Below, in pieces: positions 11,857 through 23,581 of a DNA stretch of 64,000 nt. This stretch comes from Opeltia flavorubescens (Eukaryota; Ascomycota; Lecanoromycetes; Teloschistales; Teloschistaceae). The number at the start of each line of letters is the position of its first letter. Positions within the stretch are counted from its first letter, which is position 1. Position numbers and translations under genes: made by a program. A model generated the notes under the pieces. It made no database searches and was not told where the DNA came from. It was given only the letters and a program-made list of their open reading frames with translations. The DNA lies in the NCBI GenBank assembly GCA_000442125.1, contig KE546967.1, positions 496,001-560,000 of the forward strand. Reading direction: 5' to 3'.

Positions 11857-13689
11857 CTACCCGTCGACCCCAATCACCGCCCTCGTATCCTCATGACTGT
11901 ACCTGATAGCCATAGTCCCCTCAATGCTCGCCGCATCGACATTCCGAAACCTCAATTTCGTCAAAAACCCCAGTCCCCCTACTACAGCCGTCGCTCCTGT
12001 AAACACGATCATCACCCCATATCTTCCCCCATATGCACCCTTCCCACCGCCTAACAAATACCCCAATAGGCACTCGCTCAAGGATCCGCTGCTCACAGCA
12101 CCCAATCCCCTCCCCGCTGCCATCATGCCGATGACGACGCCCGCTTCCGCCTCTCTGGCATCCCGTTGGATCTCGGAGACGCAGCCGGTCCAGGTGGCGG
12201 TGTACCCGCCAGCGAAGATGCCGTAGAAGAAGGCGAAGATGTAGAGGACCGAGGTGGTAGTAGCGAAGCCCCAAAGGAGGAAGACGGAGGCGGCGGAGCC
12301 GAGGGCGGAGATGAGTATTACCGTTGGGGGATGAAGGTGGTCGGTTAGGGAGCCGATGAATACGGTGCCAAGGACGGAGGAGAGGTTGAGAAGGGAGATG
12401 AGGAGGGTAGAAGGGATGTGGGATAAGTGGAGGATGGTGGAGGCGTAGGCTTGGATAGCGGGACATAAGTTTCACCAATGGCAAAAACGAAACAGAGAGG
12501 ACGAGAGGTTTAAGAGACGTACTCGGCAGGTATAGCGAGGGCATGAAATATCCCATGCCTTCTACAATGTTGCCGAGTTGGAGGAGCCAGAATATCCAGG
12601 TTCGGAAGAAGCGGAGATTGAGCGGTTGCTGCGCTCCCTTTGGTGGGGGCGGTAGGCGAGGTTTGACAAGGTAGACTAGAGGAGATACAAGGATGATCTA
12701 CCAGTGAAGAATCATTTGTTAGTGCTCACACGCCGCTCCTGTTCCCTAAATTAAACTTACAATTACGACTGCCCATAATCTCAAGGTTGTCCGGAAGCCG
12801 TATTTGCCCAGACTCCAGTCCATGATGAGAGGGATCACGGCACCTCCTACTCCGGTGCCTGCCCATAAGATACCGAACGCCAGTCCTTTCCGTGCGATGA
12901 ACCATTCGTCGAGGTAGAATACAAAGGGGTTGTAGATCAATGCGCCACCGATGCCATAGATGGCACCTTGCGTAATGATCAAATCACTGACGCGAGTGGC
13001 GAAGGATGCGGAAATCAAACCAATGATGAGAAGGGCAAGGCCCGTGACAGTGATGAACATGCGACGGGAAGGCCATCGCTGCAAGACTATGACGGCAAAG
13101 GGTGAGACGAAATAGGTGAACCCCTACGCAGTAATTTAGGCGTGTATTTCAAGTAGACGGAAAAGGGAGAAAGACCGTCGTAGTGGTGCCTACAGCAGCA
13201 ATATTGTGCGGGTGAGCGGAGAATGGTAGGTGCGTGGAGTAGTAATCCAAAAAAATCCCGTATGAAAACGGTAGGCCTAGAACAGTCGAGTCAATGGGAT
13301 ATACGATGATAGGATGTATATTTTCCTTGTGCCTTCGTCTCACAGAAATCTCGAAAGGACCATGAAGATGATAAAAGATAGCAATGCTTGGAGAGAATCG
13401 CCACAACATTTAAGGAGAAGATGTAAGATAGGAGAATTGATTTACCCCACACGAGACCTTCAATCAGAAAGCAGCCGGCAAGGAAAAGCCAGGCAGCCCT
13501 GCCATGGTCGGCCGGCGCAATGGCAGACCGGTTCGTTCTTACTACCTCAGCGACGGAAGATGGTTCTGAGGTTGGATCAATATGACTGCTCGTAAACGCC
13601 AGTGGAGTTCTCCCACAAAGGTCGCTATGGCTGTTGGTAGTAATGAGGCTGAATGATCTATTCTGTGGATCAACGATAGGGGAGGTCAT
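11857..13689 (-). CDS. MFS transporter, monocarboxylate-transporter-like
   Basis: A 12-helix major facilitator likely to move a carboxylate or small organic molecule across the plasma membrane. Minus-strand exons are 13689-13446, 13276-13176, 13123-12761, 12697-12523 and 12449-11857, giving 491 aa. A hydrophilic N-terminus (~65 aa) precedes TM1 (GRAAWLFLAGCFLIEGLVWG). Typical MCT-like blocks follow: LPFSYGIFLDYYSTHLPFS, SQRWPSRR-type loop 2-3, GIGGALIYNPFVFYLDEWF, RKGLAFGILWAGTGVGGAVI and FYGIFAGGYTATWTGCVSEI. It is divergent to the flavoprotein monooxygenase at 15011 and shares its upstream region, which suggests co-regulation and uptake or export of that pathway's compound. The substrate cannot be read from sequence. 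The donor at 13175 (GTCTTT) is weak, but phase and family continuity support it. Confidence 0.88.
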
Positions 13690-15010
13690 GGTAGGATACC
13701 TAGTGGCGATCGTGGTACACGTTCAAACCCACATGGCTCGATCAAAGGACAATGTGGCAGACAGGAGGCCGCAAAGAGAGAGCACGGATCAAGAAGAGCA
13801 ATACAAGTGATGCTTTTGCATGGAGGTCCGCTGAAAGCCTCCATCCAAACATATCTGCATTCCAGAGAAAAGTTCTTTGAAGATGACTGTTGCATAACTT
13901 CAGTTCCACGCGCTCCATATACTAGCAAGCAAATGACGAGCGCTGGCTGCGGCATCATGCAAATAAGCAGTGCTATGACGCTCGTGGCGATGCGTACAGA
14001 CTCTTGTTTTGAGAAGGACCCGGCAAGCAGTTGAGCGCTACTGCTCATTGCCATCTTGAAGTACCATTTTGTAGGTATTGTTTTCTCCCAACGGCCCCAT
14101 TCCCTCAAGGGACGGCCCGAGACTAGTGGTCCGAGTTGAACGGTTCAAGAGTCGCACAGTCTCGTTTCAGGATTCTACGGACCCCGCAATGTGGTGGTAT
14201 AAGCAAAAGCCTTCGACAAGACGACTACGCCCAATCAAACGAGAATACTCTGATCGACGTAAAGCTGCCGACAGAATCCTCTGGTCTTTCGATATGAACG
14301 TGAAGCCGTCAACCGAGGGATAACTGAGCGAGCATCCAATGAAGATTAGAAGGTCTCACACGCAGGGTCGGAAGCAGAAACGTCAGTGACTTGCGCACAT
14401 GACGTGACCAGCTCAGATATTAGAGTTGTATGTATCGACATGTTCATGTTGTCAGGCTGCAAGCCCTGAAGTGAATGGTTATCGTTCTTAACGAGCTTGC
14501 AGTCGGATGATGCTACGAAGATGCAGGATGGGGAATTGGAAACTCTTCCTACGCGCTTCTCGGCCGATGTCGGGACCGAAGTATGTATTTATCCAATAAT
14601 CTCCTTCTCCAACCTCGACACATCGATAACATGCATGCCCTATGACATACCTCCCTCTCCACCGGATCTCACCATCTCTCGTGAAAGCTGACCTAGTGCT
14701 ACTATAGCTAGACCCTCTCGTCGTAGATAAAGCACAATGCACATTGTAGTGAGTGACGCCTTTAGGGCATTTCGATACACGTAACATTACACCATGACAG
14801 ATCGTGGATATCTGTACTGGAGGACTGGGTGCCTTCCACCAGAGCCAGCATGGACCGACTATCCACTGGAGCGCTTGTTGTCCGAGCAGATGCTCCTTAC
14901 TTCCCAGCATTGTTATTCAAGATTGATATTGGGCCTTTTCTGCAATACGACCGTCTGTCTCCCCGGATGGGCAACTTCGAAAGAACAAGGGAACTGAGAT
15001 ATAGGGAATC
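13690..15010. promoter_or_regulatory. Shared upstream region of divergent transporter and monooxygenase
   Basis: This 1.3 kb separates two divergently transcribed genes and must hold both promoters. I see no convincing coding region in it. The open frames on both strands look like chance translations. No specific operator could be assigned by eye. Confidence 0.6.
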
Positions 15011-17273
15011 ATGACAGAAATTTCAGAATCACATACAGATCTCCTTATTATTGGCGCTGGGCCTGCTGGTCTGATTGCCGCTGCATGGGCCCGTCAATAC
15101 AATGTCTCTACTCGCATCATAGATAAAAGAGCAGCGAGGGTGCCCAATGGTCACGCAGATGGTGTCCATGCTCGGACACTGGAGATATTCGACAGCTTTG
15201 GTTTCGTAGAACAGCCTTTGAAGGAAGGTTTCCATGAGATAGAAATTTGTTCTTGGGTTGGTTTGACCCAGCATTCCGGATTTCCCAGTGTAAAAATGAC
15301 CGTTGATACCAACAACAGTCTTAGAATCCCGACGTCGATGGAACCCTTCGAAGAACCCAAAGGATCGTGTCACAGAAACCAGGAATCAGCAGGTTCCAAG
15401 AGATTATCTTGAACCAAGGGTCGATCGAACAGACTGTCATTGATTTTCTCGGCCAAAATGGCAAAATGGAGGTCGAAAGGAACGTGCATCCCGAAAAACT
15501 CGAATGGGAGAAATGTGAACTATCAAAACAGAGTGCTTATCCTATCAGTGTAAAGGTACGACACTGTGCCAGTACGACGCCAAATAGCCAGACTATCGGC
15601 GATGAAAAACCGATACACCGAGTACATGGTATCAACGGAAACGGCATCATCCGGCACGATTCGTCAGCTGCCAATAGCAATGGACATGTGAGACAAGACG
15701 AGGAAGGAGGCAAAACCGAAGTCATCAGGGCAAAGTATCTCATTGGCTGCGATGGAGCACATAGTTGGACTCGCTCTCAGGTTGGCCTGTCACTAGAAGG
15801 TGAACAGACGGACCATATCTGGGCTGTGATGGATATACTACCACTTACGAACTTTCGTACGAGACAGCTCCCTCATCTTTCTGAGCTTCGCGCTGATAGA
15901 ATTAGCCGATATTCGTCAAAGTTGCGCTATCCATTCTTCATCTTGTGGCAGCGTCATGATAGTCCCTCGTGAGAGAAAGCTCGTTCGTTTCTATATCCAA
16001 ATGAGCGACATGAGCAAGAGTGGTGTACTCGATCGATCCCGTATCACCCCAGAAACGATGCTCGAAGCTGCACAAAAGATCATGACACCATATAAGCTAC
16101 GCTACAAGTATTGCGAATGGTGGTCTGTATACCAGGTAAGCACCCAGTCTGCCACCCAAGCGCGATTCTTGATGCTGAGTTCAATCAGATAGGCCAACGT
16201 GTAGCCCCTAAGTTCAGTATAAATGACAGGTAAATTTTGAATCCCCTTTCAAACCAAGCAGGAAGTTGACACGCTTTCCACACAGAATCTTTCTCGCTGG
16301 TGATGCTGTTCATACCCATTCACCAAAACTCGGACAAGGCCTCAACGTCTCAATGCACGACACTTACAACTTGGGTTGGAAGATCTGTTCCGTCATCAAC
16401 GGCACCTCGAAGCCCGAAATCCTGAGCACGTATCATCCCGAACGCCATCAAGTCGCCCTGCACCTCATGAACGCCGACCACGAGACTTCCGAATTCTACT
16501 CGGACGGGCGAAGAGACCGAAAGGATTTCCAGTCTCACCGCGAGAAGTTCTATGAATTCCTCAGTGGCACCTCCGTCACATACGGCCCAAGTCTGCTTGT
16601 TGCAGGCGCCCCCTCTGCTCCTGTAGTTATCGATGGCAGTAATTCTATGGCCAAATCCGTTCTTAGTACCAACAAAACATCCGAACCGATCTCCAAGAAA
16701 TCCCCCAAAGAACTTGCCTCCAGAATTACCCTCGGTGCACGCCTCCCCTCGTACAAAGTAATCAACCAATTCGACGCGTCCCCGACACACCTCGCCTCCC
16801 TACTCCCCAGCACAGGCGCATTCCGCATCCTCCTTTTCGCAGGAGATCTCACCATTCCCTCCCGCCGCAACCTCATCAATACTCTCGGCGCTGCTCTCGC
16901 GTCCCCATCCTCTTTCCTTGCTCTCTACAACCGCCCCGGATCTGCCCCATTGATCGAGATATTTACTATCCATTCATCCCCTCGCGCGCAGATTGAGCCC
17001 CTGGATGATCTGCACGACATCTTCCATCCTTGGGACGAGGATACAGGCTGGGACTATGGAAAGATTTTCGCGGATGACGTCAGCTGGCATGAGGGTTTTG
17101 CGGATGCGTATCGGATGCTTGGGGTGGGGAGGGAGGAGGGATGTTGTGTGGTGGTAAGACCGGATCAGCATGTTGGGTGCGTGTGCGAGGTGGATGATGT
17201 AGAAGCTGTTGAGAGATACTTCGCCGGAATCTTGAGACCACGGCGCAATGCGAAATCAGCAAGGTTGGATTGA
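15011..17273 (+). CDS. FAD-dependent aromatic hydroxylase, phenol 2-monooxygenase family
   Basis: Flavoprotein of the phenol hydroxylase (PheA/TfdB) type, which ortho-hydroxylates phenolic rings with NAD(P)H and O2. Exons are 15011-15256, 15325-15856, 15906-16135, 16189-16229 and 16286-17273, giving 678 aa. Visible parts are the FAD dinucleotide site GAGPAG at residues 15-20, NGHADGVHARTLEIFDSFGF, the DG-type motif LIGCDGAHSWTRSQVGL, the FAD ribityl motif IFLAGDAVHTHSPKLGQGLN near 350, and a C-terminal thioredoxin-like dimerisation domain from about 515 (GARLPSYKV, FRILLFAGDL). Length and domain order fit the family. The substrate is unknown; a phenol, salicylate-like or indole-derived ring is possible. 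The neighbours (transporter, methyltransferase, P450) suggest a tailoring or catabolic role. Confidence 0.92.
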
Positions 17274-17836
17274 CAAAGTGATATAACCGGAGTATAAATA
17301 ATATAGAGCAAGTCTTTGTATCCGAGGTTCGGGAGTCAGCGTTATTGGTCTTTGCCATTTTGCAAGATTTTTCTTACACAATGTTACCTACTTTCGTACT
17401 CTTACTCGTCAAATTGGGGGATTCTGATACAATCCTCGTTCAATCCTCGTATCGAACCCCCAAGTCTCTCACTCCACTCTTCGAATCGAGCACAAGGTAC
17501 AAGGACCGAACTGTCAAGGCGCAATCGTTTGATAGAGAAGTCGGAGTACCGAGCTGCTATGCTTCTACGTTCACCGATGTTACAGGATAAGATAACCCAA
17601 CCTACTAGCTAGACCTGCGTCACGGTATCGAGAATATGTATACCTTTCCCGGAGAAAGCTTGAGACTAAAAAAGAATTCTAATGGTCAAATAATACCGCA
17701 TGCTGCAGACCTGATGTCCAGGAGACGTAGACTGCTGAGAAGACGTTGAGGACGAAACGCTAGCGTGACATATCATTTGACCGCGTCATTAAATCGAGTT
17801 CGAAACTCAGGTGTACTCCTGGAGAGTTCTTTTTGA
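17274..17836. other. Intergenic between convergent monooxygenase and methyltransferase
   Basis: These are 3' flanks of two convergent genes. A short direct repeat CAATCCTCGT occurs twice near 17432-17451. No gene, RNA or element is recognised. Confidence 0.6.
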
Positions 17837-19089
17837 TTACACTTCTCGGACCTTCACCAAGGGAGATAGCATATGAATCCCTGTGCGAACATTATCCATC
17901 CATCCAATACATCCTTCATCGCAACGTTTGTCGGACCATGAAATGGACACTCACCATAGCTTCCCGCCTCACCGCCTGTCCAACTCCAAACCTCACGAAC
18001 CCCCGCCCTGATCCAAAGCACCTCCTTCCTCTCCTCCTCCCCATACTTCCGACTCTGCACCACCAAGACCTTCTCCCCCTTCTTCACCTTCACCTCCCCA
18101 CCCCAGAAACTAACATTCACCCGCGGCACCACGTACTGATTGTGACTCGCCTCGTTCTCATCCCACTCTCCTTTGACTTCCCAATCTTCATCCCTGAAAG
18201 CTTCATAACCCAGTACGCGATTCGCATGTCTGAGCGCATTTAGAACAAATCCCCGATTAGTGCCCTTAGCGTCGTTGTAAGCGTCCCAAACTATAGCACC
18301 GTCTTTGCAGCCATCGAGGCCGATGAGGATAAGGTAATCATCGTCGTCAGCGGGCTTCGCGTTCTTGGGGCCGTGTAGAACATTGGCGAAGCTAGCGAGG
18401 AAAGCGCCGGCATCAGGACGGGTGAAGCTTCCGATAGTGGAGCCGAGGAAGACAATGCACTGGGGGCGGAGTGTATTTTCGGGACGCTGGAGCCAGGCGC
18501 GGCCATCGTCGTAGGTACCGAGGAGACCGTGGCAGCGGATGTGGGTGTAGGTGCCGGGTGGGATGAGAGCTAGGGTACGCTTGAGCTCCGGGAGGGAAAG
18601 ATCAAGAGCGTAGTAATCGACTGGTATAGCGAGGGCGTCGAGAGTACGGAGGAGAATGGTTATCTTCCGTAGGTTGCTGTAATCAGTACGTGAGCGGAGG
18701 ATAGTAGATGGCGAGTGAACGGCATGTTGAATTAAGATATGGTAGACTCACCCGCTCCCCAGCTCCAGCAGTATAGAATTCCGTTTTATTCTTTGGGCTA
18801 TCTCTTTGCTCGATTTCTCTAGGATATCGATCTCGGTCGTGGTGAGGTAGTACTCATCAAGGTATGTAATGTCTTCGAAACGCTTCAGACCCTCTTCGTC
18901 CCAAAGAAGAAGGCTAGGAATATGACGGGGCGTTTGAGCGTTCTTGGGCGTCTTGAGGCCGTCTTTTATTCCTTGCAGGAGGAGGTCATCCTTGTTGTAC
19001 CGACTTCGAATATCAACAATATGACTCCCGCTACCGCTGGGTACAGGATTATAGCCATTAGTACCATTGGTAAAATTCTCGTAGGGCAT
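17837..19089 (-). CDS. SAM-dependent methyltransferase, EasF/EgtD-like family
   Basis: Member of the family that includes EasF (4-dimethylallyltryptophan N-methyltransferase of ergot alkaloid synthesis) and the histidine-betaine enzyme EgtD. These N-methylate the alpha-amino group of an amino acid. Minus-strand exons are 19089-18752, 18676-17955 and 17880-17837, giving 367 aa. Motifs seen are SILLELGSGNLRKI (SAM motif I, spanning the first intron), VDYYALDLS, CIVFLGSTIGSF, ILIGLDGCKD, LNALRHANRVLGYEAF and a C-terminal WIRAGVREVWSW before YGIHMLSP. The last exon is only 44 nt. It starts 415 bp from the divergent P450. The substrate is not predictable, and a tryptophan, histidine or tyrosine derivative is an inference. 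No ergothioneine partner domain (sulfatase-type) is fused. Confidence 0.88.
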
Positions 19090-19504
19090 GGTAAAGTCAA
19101 GTGGATTATCAACCGTAGTCCTCTGGGCTTTGATCGTAGCACAAGTTGGCGATGCAAAGGCCGACCATCCCTTCCTGACAGCCAGTTCTAATGAAGACCT
19201 GCGCTGTTGGCAAAGTGTTGAAAATCACTCAACTCGCCGCGATAATGAAACCACCATCTGGAAACGGTAAGAAATGGTAAGACACGATGACCCACCAATC
19301 TTTCGATCTATACAATCATCGAGTCAAATGCTTCCCCGCGTCTCTATCATCGACGAATGCGTCATGTCGCATACATGCTGCCTTTGCTTGCAAGAGGAAG
19401 TCATAAGCGAAACGAAGAGCGAGATAGAGAGTTGCGGAAGGAGAGTGAACGTGCAACTTCTTCTATCACGAAGAAGGCTCTGACTGCGTAGAGAAACCGA
19501 GATT
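19090..19504. promoter_or_regulatory. Shared divergent promoter of methyltransferase and P450
   Basis: Only 415 bp lie between the two start codons, so this region must carry both promoters. No clear TATA box or palindromic operator was picked out by eye. Confidence 0.6.
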
Positions 19505-21211
19505 ATGTTACGCTATATCCTGATATTGTGTATGCATCTCGTATGCTGCTTCGTCGTTTCATTTTACTCCAAGAACGGTTGGCTTTGGAGACGAAGGAAC
19601 GGATATCGTACGATCCCTGGTCCAATTGGCTTACCTCTTATTGGCAGCACACTCCAGCTGAGTTCCCAGCCCCAAAAACGATTGAAAAAATGGGCCCGTC
19701 AATTTGGGGAGGTCTTCCAGGTTCAGATTGGCTGGGAAAATTGGATATTCGTCAACTCTCCCGATGCCGTAAGAGCGATTTTCGAGAATCAGGCGTCCAA
19801 GACTTCCTCTCGCCCACCATTACCAGTGGCTGCTGACTTGGTGTCTGGAGGCATGAGATTTGTGCTCATGCCCAATGATGCCAAATGGAGGAAATTGAGA
19901 ACAATGGTGCAAACTGAGCTCACGCCGGCAAGATGTGACAAGATAAAACCAATCCAGGAGGTAGAGTCAAAGCAGTTTCTTTATGATATCCTCACAGACA
20001 ACAGGGATTGCATGCGCTTTTACACGCACGCGCGGCGCCTTACAACAAGCGTGATGATGTCAAGTACTTATGGTAGACGGGTGACTGCATGCGTGAGCCT
20101 CATCATACCACAAGCCCAGAAAGTGCTTACTGTTAGCCAAGGATGGTGAGGATGTCAGAGAGATATACGGGATCCTCAAAGAGTTTTCTGAGAACACCGG
20201 AAGTGGAGGGTTCGTAGCGGACCTGATTCCATTGCTCGCAAAATTGCCGAATAGGCTCCAATGGTGGAGAACATCGGCTCTGTTTTATCATCAGCATCAG
20301 GTGAAGACATGGTTGAAATACTGGAATGCGCTCAAGATCCAATTGGAGACAGAAAAATCGTCAGATTGCTTCGCGAAGCACTGGATGGAAGATAACCGGG
20401 GGATGAATGGTATGGATGATGTGCAGGGTGCCTTTCTTGCAGGAAGTAAGTGCATCTCATGACAACAGGATCGTATGTCGCATTTGACTCACATAAACCA
20501 ATGGTCGAAGCCATGATCGAGGCCGGCTCTGAGTCTACCTCCTCCACCCTCCTTAGCTGTCTGAAATTCATGGCTGCCAGCCCTTCCATCCAAAGGCGCG
20601 CCCACGCCGAAATTTCAAACGCTGCTGGAGAGATGAATTTTCCCAACTTCAGCCATCGACAATCGTGCCCGTACATACATGCCTGCATCCGAGAAACCCT
20701 GCGTCTGCGGCCCTCCACGAACAACGGCTCTCCGCACTATACCAGCACCGATACGACGTACAAGGACTTCTTCATACCCAAGGGTACTGTTGTCTCTGTG
20801 AATCAATACGCTATATTCTCCAACCCTACCTTGTTCGCGAATCCCGAAAGGTTTCATCCGGAACGCTTCCTAGACGGCGAAAACAGCGACGAAAACCCTG
20901 AGGGAAGCCGAACAAGAGCGTTCGATGGCGTCGATCGATATGTATGGGGTGCTGGTCGCCGTGTCTGTCCGGGCATACAACTGGCAGAGAACTCCCTGTT
21001 CATTACACTTGCAAATGTTTTGTGGGCATTCGACATTCGCCCAGAACTCGATGCGGATAAGACAGAGGTAGCTGTAGACCTCTCCGATGATGCATATGAG
21101 CCTGGACGAGTGACTGTTCCGAAGCTGTTCAAACTTCGATTCATTCCGAGAAGCAAGGAGATCGAGGACCTAGTGATGAGTGAAGGAAAGAAGGCCAAGA
21201 CGGAAATATGA
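19505..21211 (+). CDS. Cytochrome P450 monooxygenase
   Basis: Membrane-anchored microsomal P450. Exons are 19505-20092, 20142-20445 and 20511-21211, giving 530 aa. An N-terminal anchor (ILILCMHLVCCFVVSFY) is followed by the proline hinge TIPGPIGLPLIGS. Other landmarks are WENWIFVNSPDAVRAIF, the I-helix oxygen-binding region AGSESTSSTLLSCL (with E before the SES), the K-helix ExxR in CIRETLRLRP, and the heme loop WGAGRRVCPG, with Cys as thiolate ligand and W where many P450s have F. The first intron was placed so that GRRVTAC joins DGEDVREIYG. An alternative donor at 20081 also keeps frame but gives a protein four residues shorter. It resembles the fungal O-methylsterigmatocystin oxidoreductase/phenylacetate hydroxylase type, but the substrate is unknown. 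Confidence 0.92.
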
Positions 21212-21794
21212 GATCATGCACCATACTAATTCACGTATCTAGATATTGAAGGAGACTTAGGATCCTAGAGTAACCTCTACAACATACCGTAGCTTTACGA
21301 TTCTCTGCTGTCTTGACGCAAACGTTCTCTCAAGCTTCCAATTGGGATATAATGAAAATCCGCGCTTGATGAGAACATTCTGGTGTTATTGTGATGGCAC
21401 AGTTAGCGGAATGTGGACAGATCATATGATACTGCCACCCTCGTTGTCGCACGATCAATTTGTAATGATCCAAATTTAAGGTCAATCAACATCCGCCGAC
21501 GAGTACTAAATATTTATCATTAGACATTGCCATATTCTCTGTACGGATAGAGTTGAGTCTTTCAATGCAGCCATTGCGTAAGGTATCGCCAACACTTTTA
21601 GACAACCCATTTTCGAAAATTTAGAGACTGCTTGCTACCAAGGTTTCTAAGAACGAATTTTGTGAAAGATCAAGAATATATAGGTTGTTATAAGAGATGG
21701 TAATTCTACATACGGCCACAGACAGAGGAAAACATGGCTTCCCGTCCGCTCAACCAAAATTAAGTCTCTGATCGGAAGATTAGTAGTTGGGTCG
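21212..21794. other. Intergenic, downstream of P450
   Basis: This is somewhat AT-richer non-coding DNA. No gene, RNA or repeat is recognised. Confidence 0.55.
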
Positions 21795-22280
21795 GTGACG
21801 ACCAGCGAATACCTTCTGCTGTATGTTTTTGGTTTTTGGTGCCATAGAAATGCACCTCAAGCCCCGGCGTCATGTCATCTATTCTCGGCTGCTTTTGCAA
21901 ATGCAGGAAACGTTTACGTGGTTGAGCATTATAGTAATCAAGTTACTACGCATGCTGTAACATGCAAAGGGGCAATGACGTCTCATCACGTGATAGACAT
22001 AGTGGGCGAATGCATTCATGGTAATATGGTTCGTATGCTTCCTCCATATACTCAAAGTGTATACATCGATTTGACCCTTGGTACACTGGCGACGCTTGTT
22101 ACTATGTATATGCGGAGATTGAAACATGATAGCCGCTGGAGATTTCAGATGGATAACGCATATCTAGAGTACGCACGGGAAGCGTATAGCAATAGAAACG
22201 TAGACGTGGATCAATTATTTGGGGGAAACTCCAAAAGAAAGCAGGAAAATTCTTCAAGTGATAGCTTATCAGAATTATAG
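21795..22280 (+). CDS. Hypothetical orphan open reading frame, 161 codons
   Basis: An uninterrupted frame with no family resemblance that I know. It begins MTTSEYLLLYVFGFW, has mixed Cys/His-containing middle sequence, and ends in a hydrophilic Lys/Ser-rich tail (SKRKQENSSSDSLSEL). No intron signals are needed. It could be a lineage-specific gene at the edge of the metabolic cluster, or chance. Its length is the main support. Confidence 0.3.
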   Translation: MTTSEYLLLYVFGFWCHRNAPQAPASCHLFSAAFANAGNVYVVEHYSNQVTTHAVTCKGAMTSHHVIDIVGECIHGNMVRMLPPYTQSVYIDLTLGTLATLVTMYMRRLKHDSRWRFQMDNAYLEYAREAYSNRNVDVDQLFGGNSKRKQENSSSDSLSEL

Positions 22281-22987
22281 CTGTAGTTGACGACAGTTCT
22301 CAATATTGAGCAACCTCCTTCGACACCAACGCGAGAAGTCCGGTACGGCAACAAGAATGTACTGCTTTCACTATAAGCTAAATCATGGGAGTGATAGTGT
22401 CAAGATGAACATGAAAGACATTGAGTCGGGCAAGAATGCATACTTCGAAGGCTGGATGATCAAAATGTAGGTATACAATAGGATACGTATTTGGTCTAGG
22501 TTTGTTACGGAACTAATAGAAAGTAAGATGGTGAGACTGGCAATGGAAACACGAGAATTGGTGTGATGATCCCGTGAGCGATCGAGGGTATCGAAGGGTG
22601 AAAATAGTAGTAAGACTTTGTGTATTAAGCGGCGGAAGGATCGGTACGAAGGTATAGGGAGATTGGCTTCAATATCCCAAACATCGATTAGGACGAACTG
22701 GAAGGACGTTACGGAAATAGAAGCTGAAGAGTTTCGAAGAAGAAGGAAGAAACTGGGGACAGAGCAAAGCAGTGAAGGTACAAACGCGGTACGTAATACA
22801 ATTTGGACATAGATCAACGTTTCGATTCTGTAAATACGAAGACTAAAGGTTCTCTGCTGATATATGGCCAGTGGGGGGACAGAAGGACTGTGGAATCATG
22901 CCCTTCATGGTAATGAGTCAATGTCGTATATCAGCTTAAGATCGCTGTCACTGATCTTCTTCAAGATGATTGATTCTCTTGGGATTC
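22281..22987. other. Intergenic, no gene assigned
   Basis: Two opposing open frames overlap around 22383-22817 (144 codons on the minus strand, 64 on the plus strand). Both are Ser/Leu- or Arg-rich without a domain and look like chance. It is probably the 3' flank of the minus-strand gene that follows. Confidence 0.5.
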
Positions 22988-23581
22988 TCATCCTGATAGT
23001 GTCGAGACTTCGCGGGTGGGGGTAGTGGGATGCTTAGGAGTGGTACGGAGATGAGGAGGTGCGACAGGTGAATAAGATGGCTTATCTGTGTCTTGAGTAT
23101 ACTGGGAATCAAGCGATGGCGCGAAAAGGGTTGGATCTGTGATAGATATTCCATTGAGGAAGACTGCAAGCAAAATCAGTCATTGTTTAAGGTTATGGTA
23201 AGAGGGCTCCGGGCTCGCCATTGAGGTATGGATTTCTGGTGTAAGTTGGCGATATCGAGGGCATTGGAATGATAGATTTCCTCCTGATGCTGCCACGTTG
23301 GACTTTGAGCCAGCAGCGATGTTTATGGTGTCCCTGGCTAGCTGTGAAGATGGTAAGGCAAGGTTCCGAAACGCATATGTGGGCTTGTATGAGATCTCAC
23401 GGTATTGATGGCGAAGCCTATGTCCTTGCCAGAGGCCAGATAAACCAATTAATAACATAATAACGCCAAAGACAAGAGCAACAATGACCTCGGCCGATGC
23501 ACCATGATTCGGTGGAGTGGTGCCTGGTCTTGTTGACGTCGATGGAGACGAGCACTCTGTAGGAACATAAGGAGGCATCAA
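22988..23581 (-). CDS. Small single-pass membrane protein, function unknown
   Basis: The N-terminus is Pro/Ser/Thr-rich and extracellular-like (PTECSSPSTSTRPGTTPP). It is followed by one transmembrane helix (AEVIVALVFGVIMLLIGLSG) and a basic stop-transfer WQGHRLRHQYR. A good acceptor with a branch point lies at 23164 and leads to an exon reading FLNGISITDPTLFAPSLDSQ, with stop at 22988. The best matching donor is GTGAGA at 23400, giving exons 23581-23401 and 23163-22988 (118 aa) with a long 237-nt intron. The first frame also stays open to about 23180 (133 codons), so intron retention or another donor is possible. I do not recognise a family. Confidence 0.5.

Noticed and set aside
11921-12556. 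211-codon minus-strand frame rich in Arg, Pro and Leu
   Set aside because: Out-of-frame shadow of the last exons of the MFS transporter.
13686-14108. 140-codon minus-strand frame in the transporter/monooxygenase promoter
   Set aside because: Composition is irregular, no domain or splice support is seen, and it overlaps the promoter of a well-defined gene.
14488-14910. 140-codon minus-strand frame upstream of the monooxygenase
   Set aside because: No recognisable motif and unusual residue mix; probably chance.
17440-17470. Possible tRNA B-box-like word (GGTTCGA on the minus strand)
   Set aside because: No A box or cloverleaf stems could be found around it.
22383-22817. 144-codon minus-strand frame rich in Leu and Ser
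   Set aside because: Looks like a low-complexity translation of a pyrimidine-rich stretch; no signal peptide pattern or intron logic.
23164-23250. GC-AG intron (donor GCGAGC near 23217) in the small membrane protein gene
   Set aside because: The donor does not fit the usual GC-AG consensus, and the resulting frame reads less like protein than the one from the GTGAGA donor at 23400.
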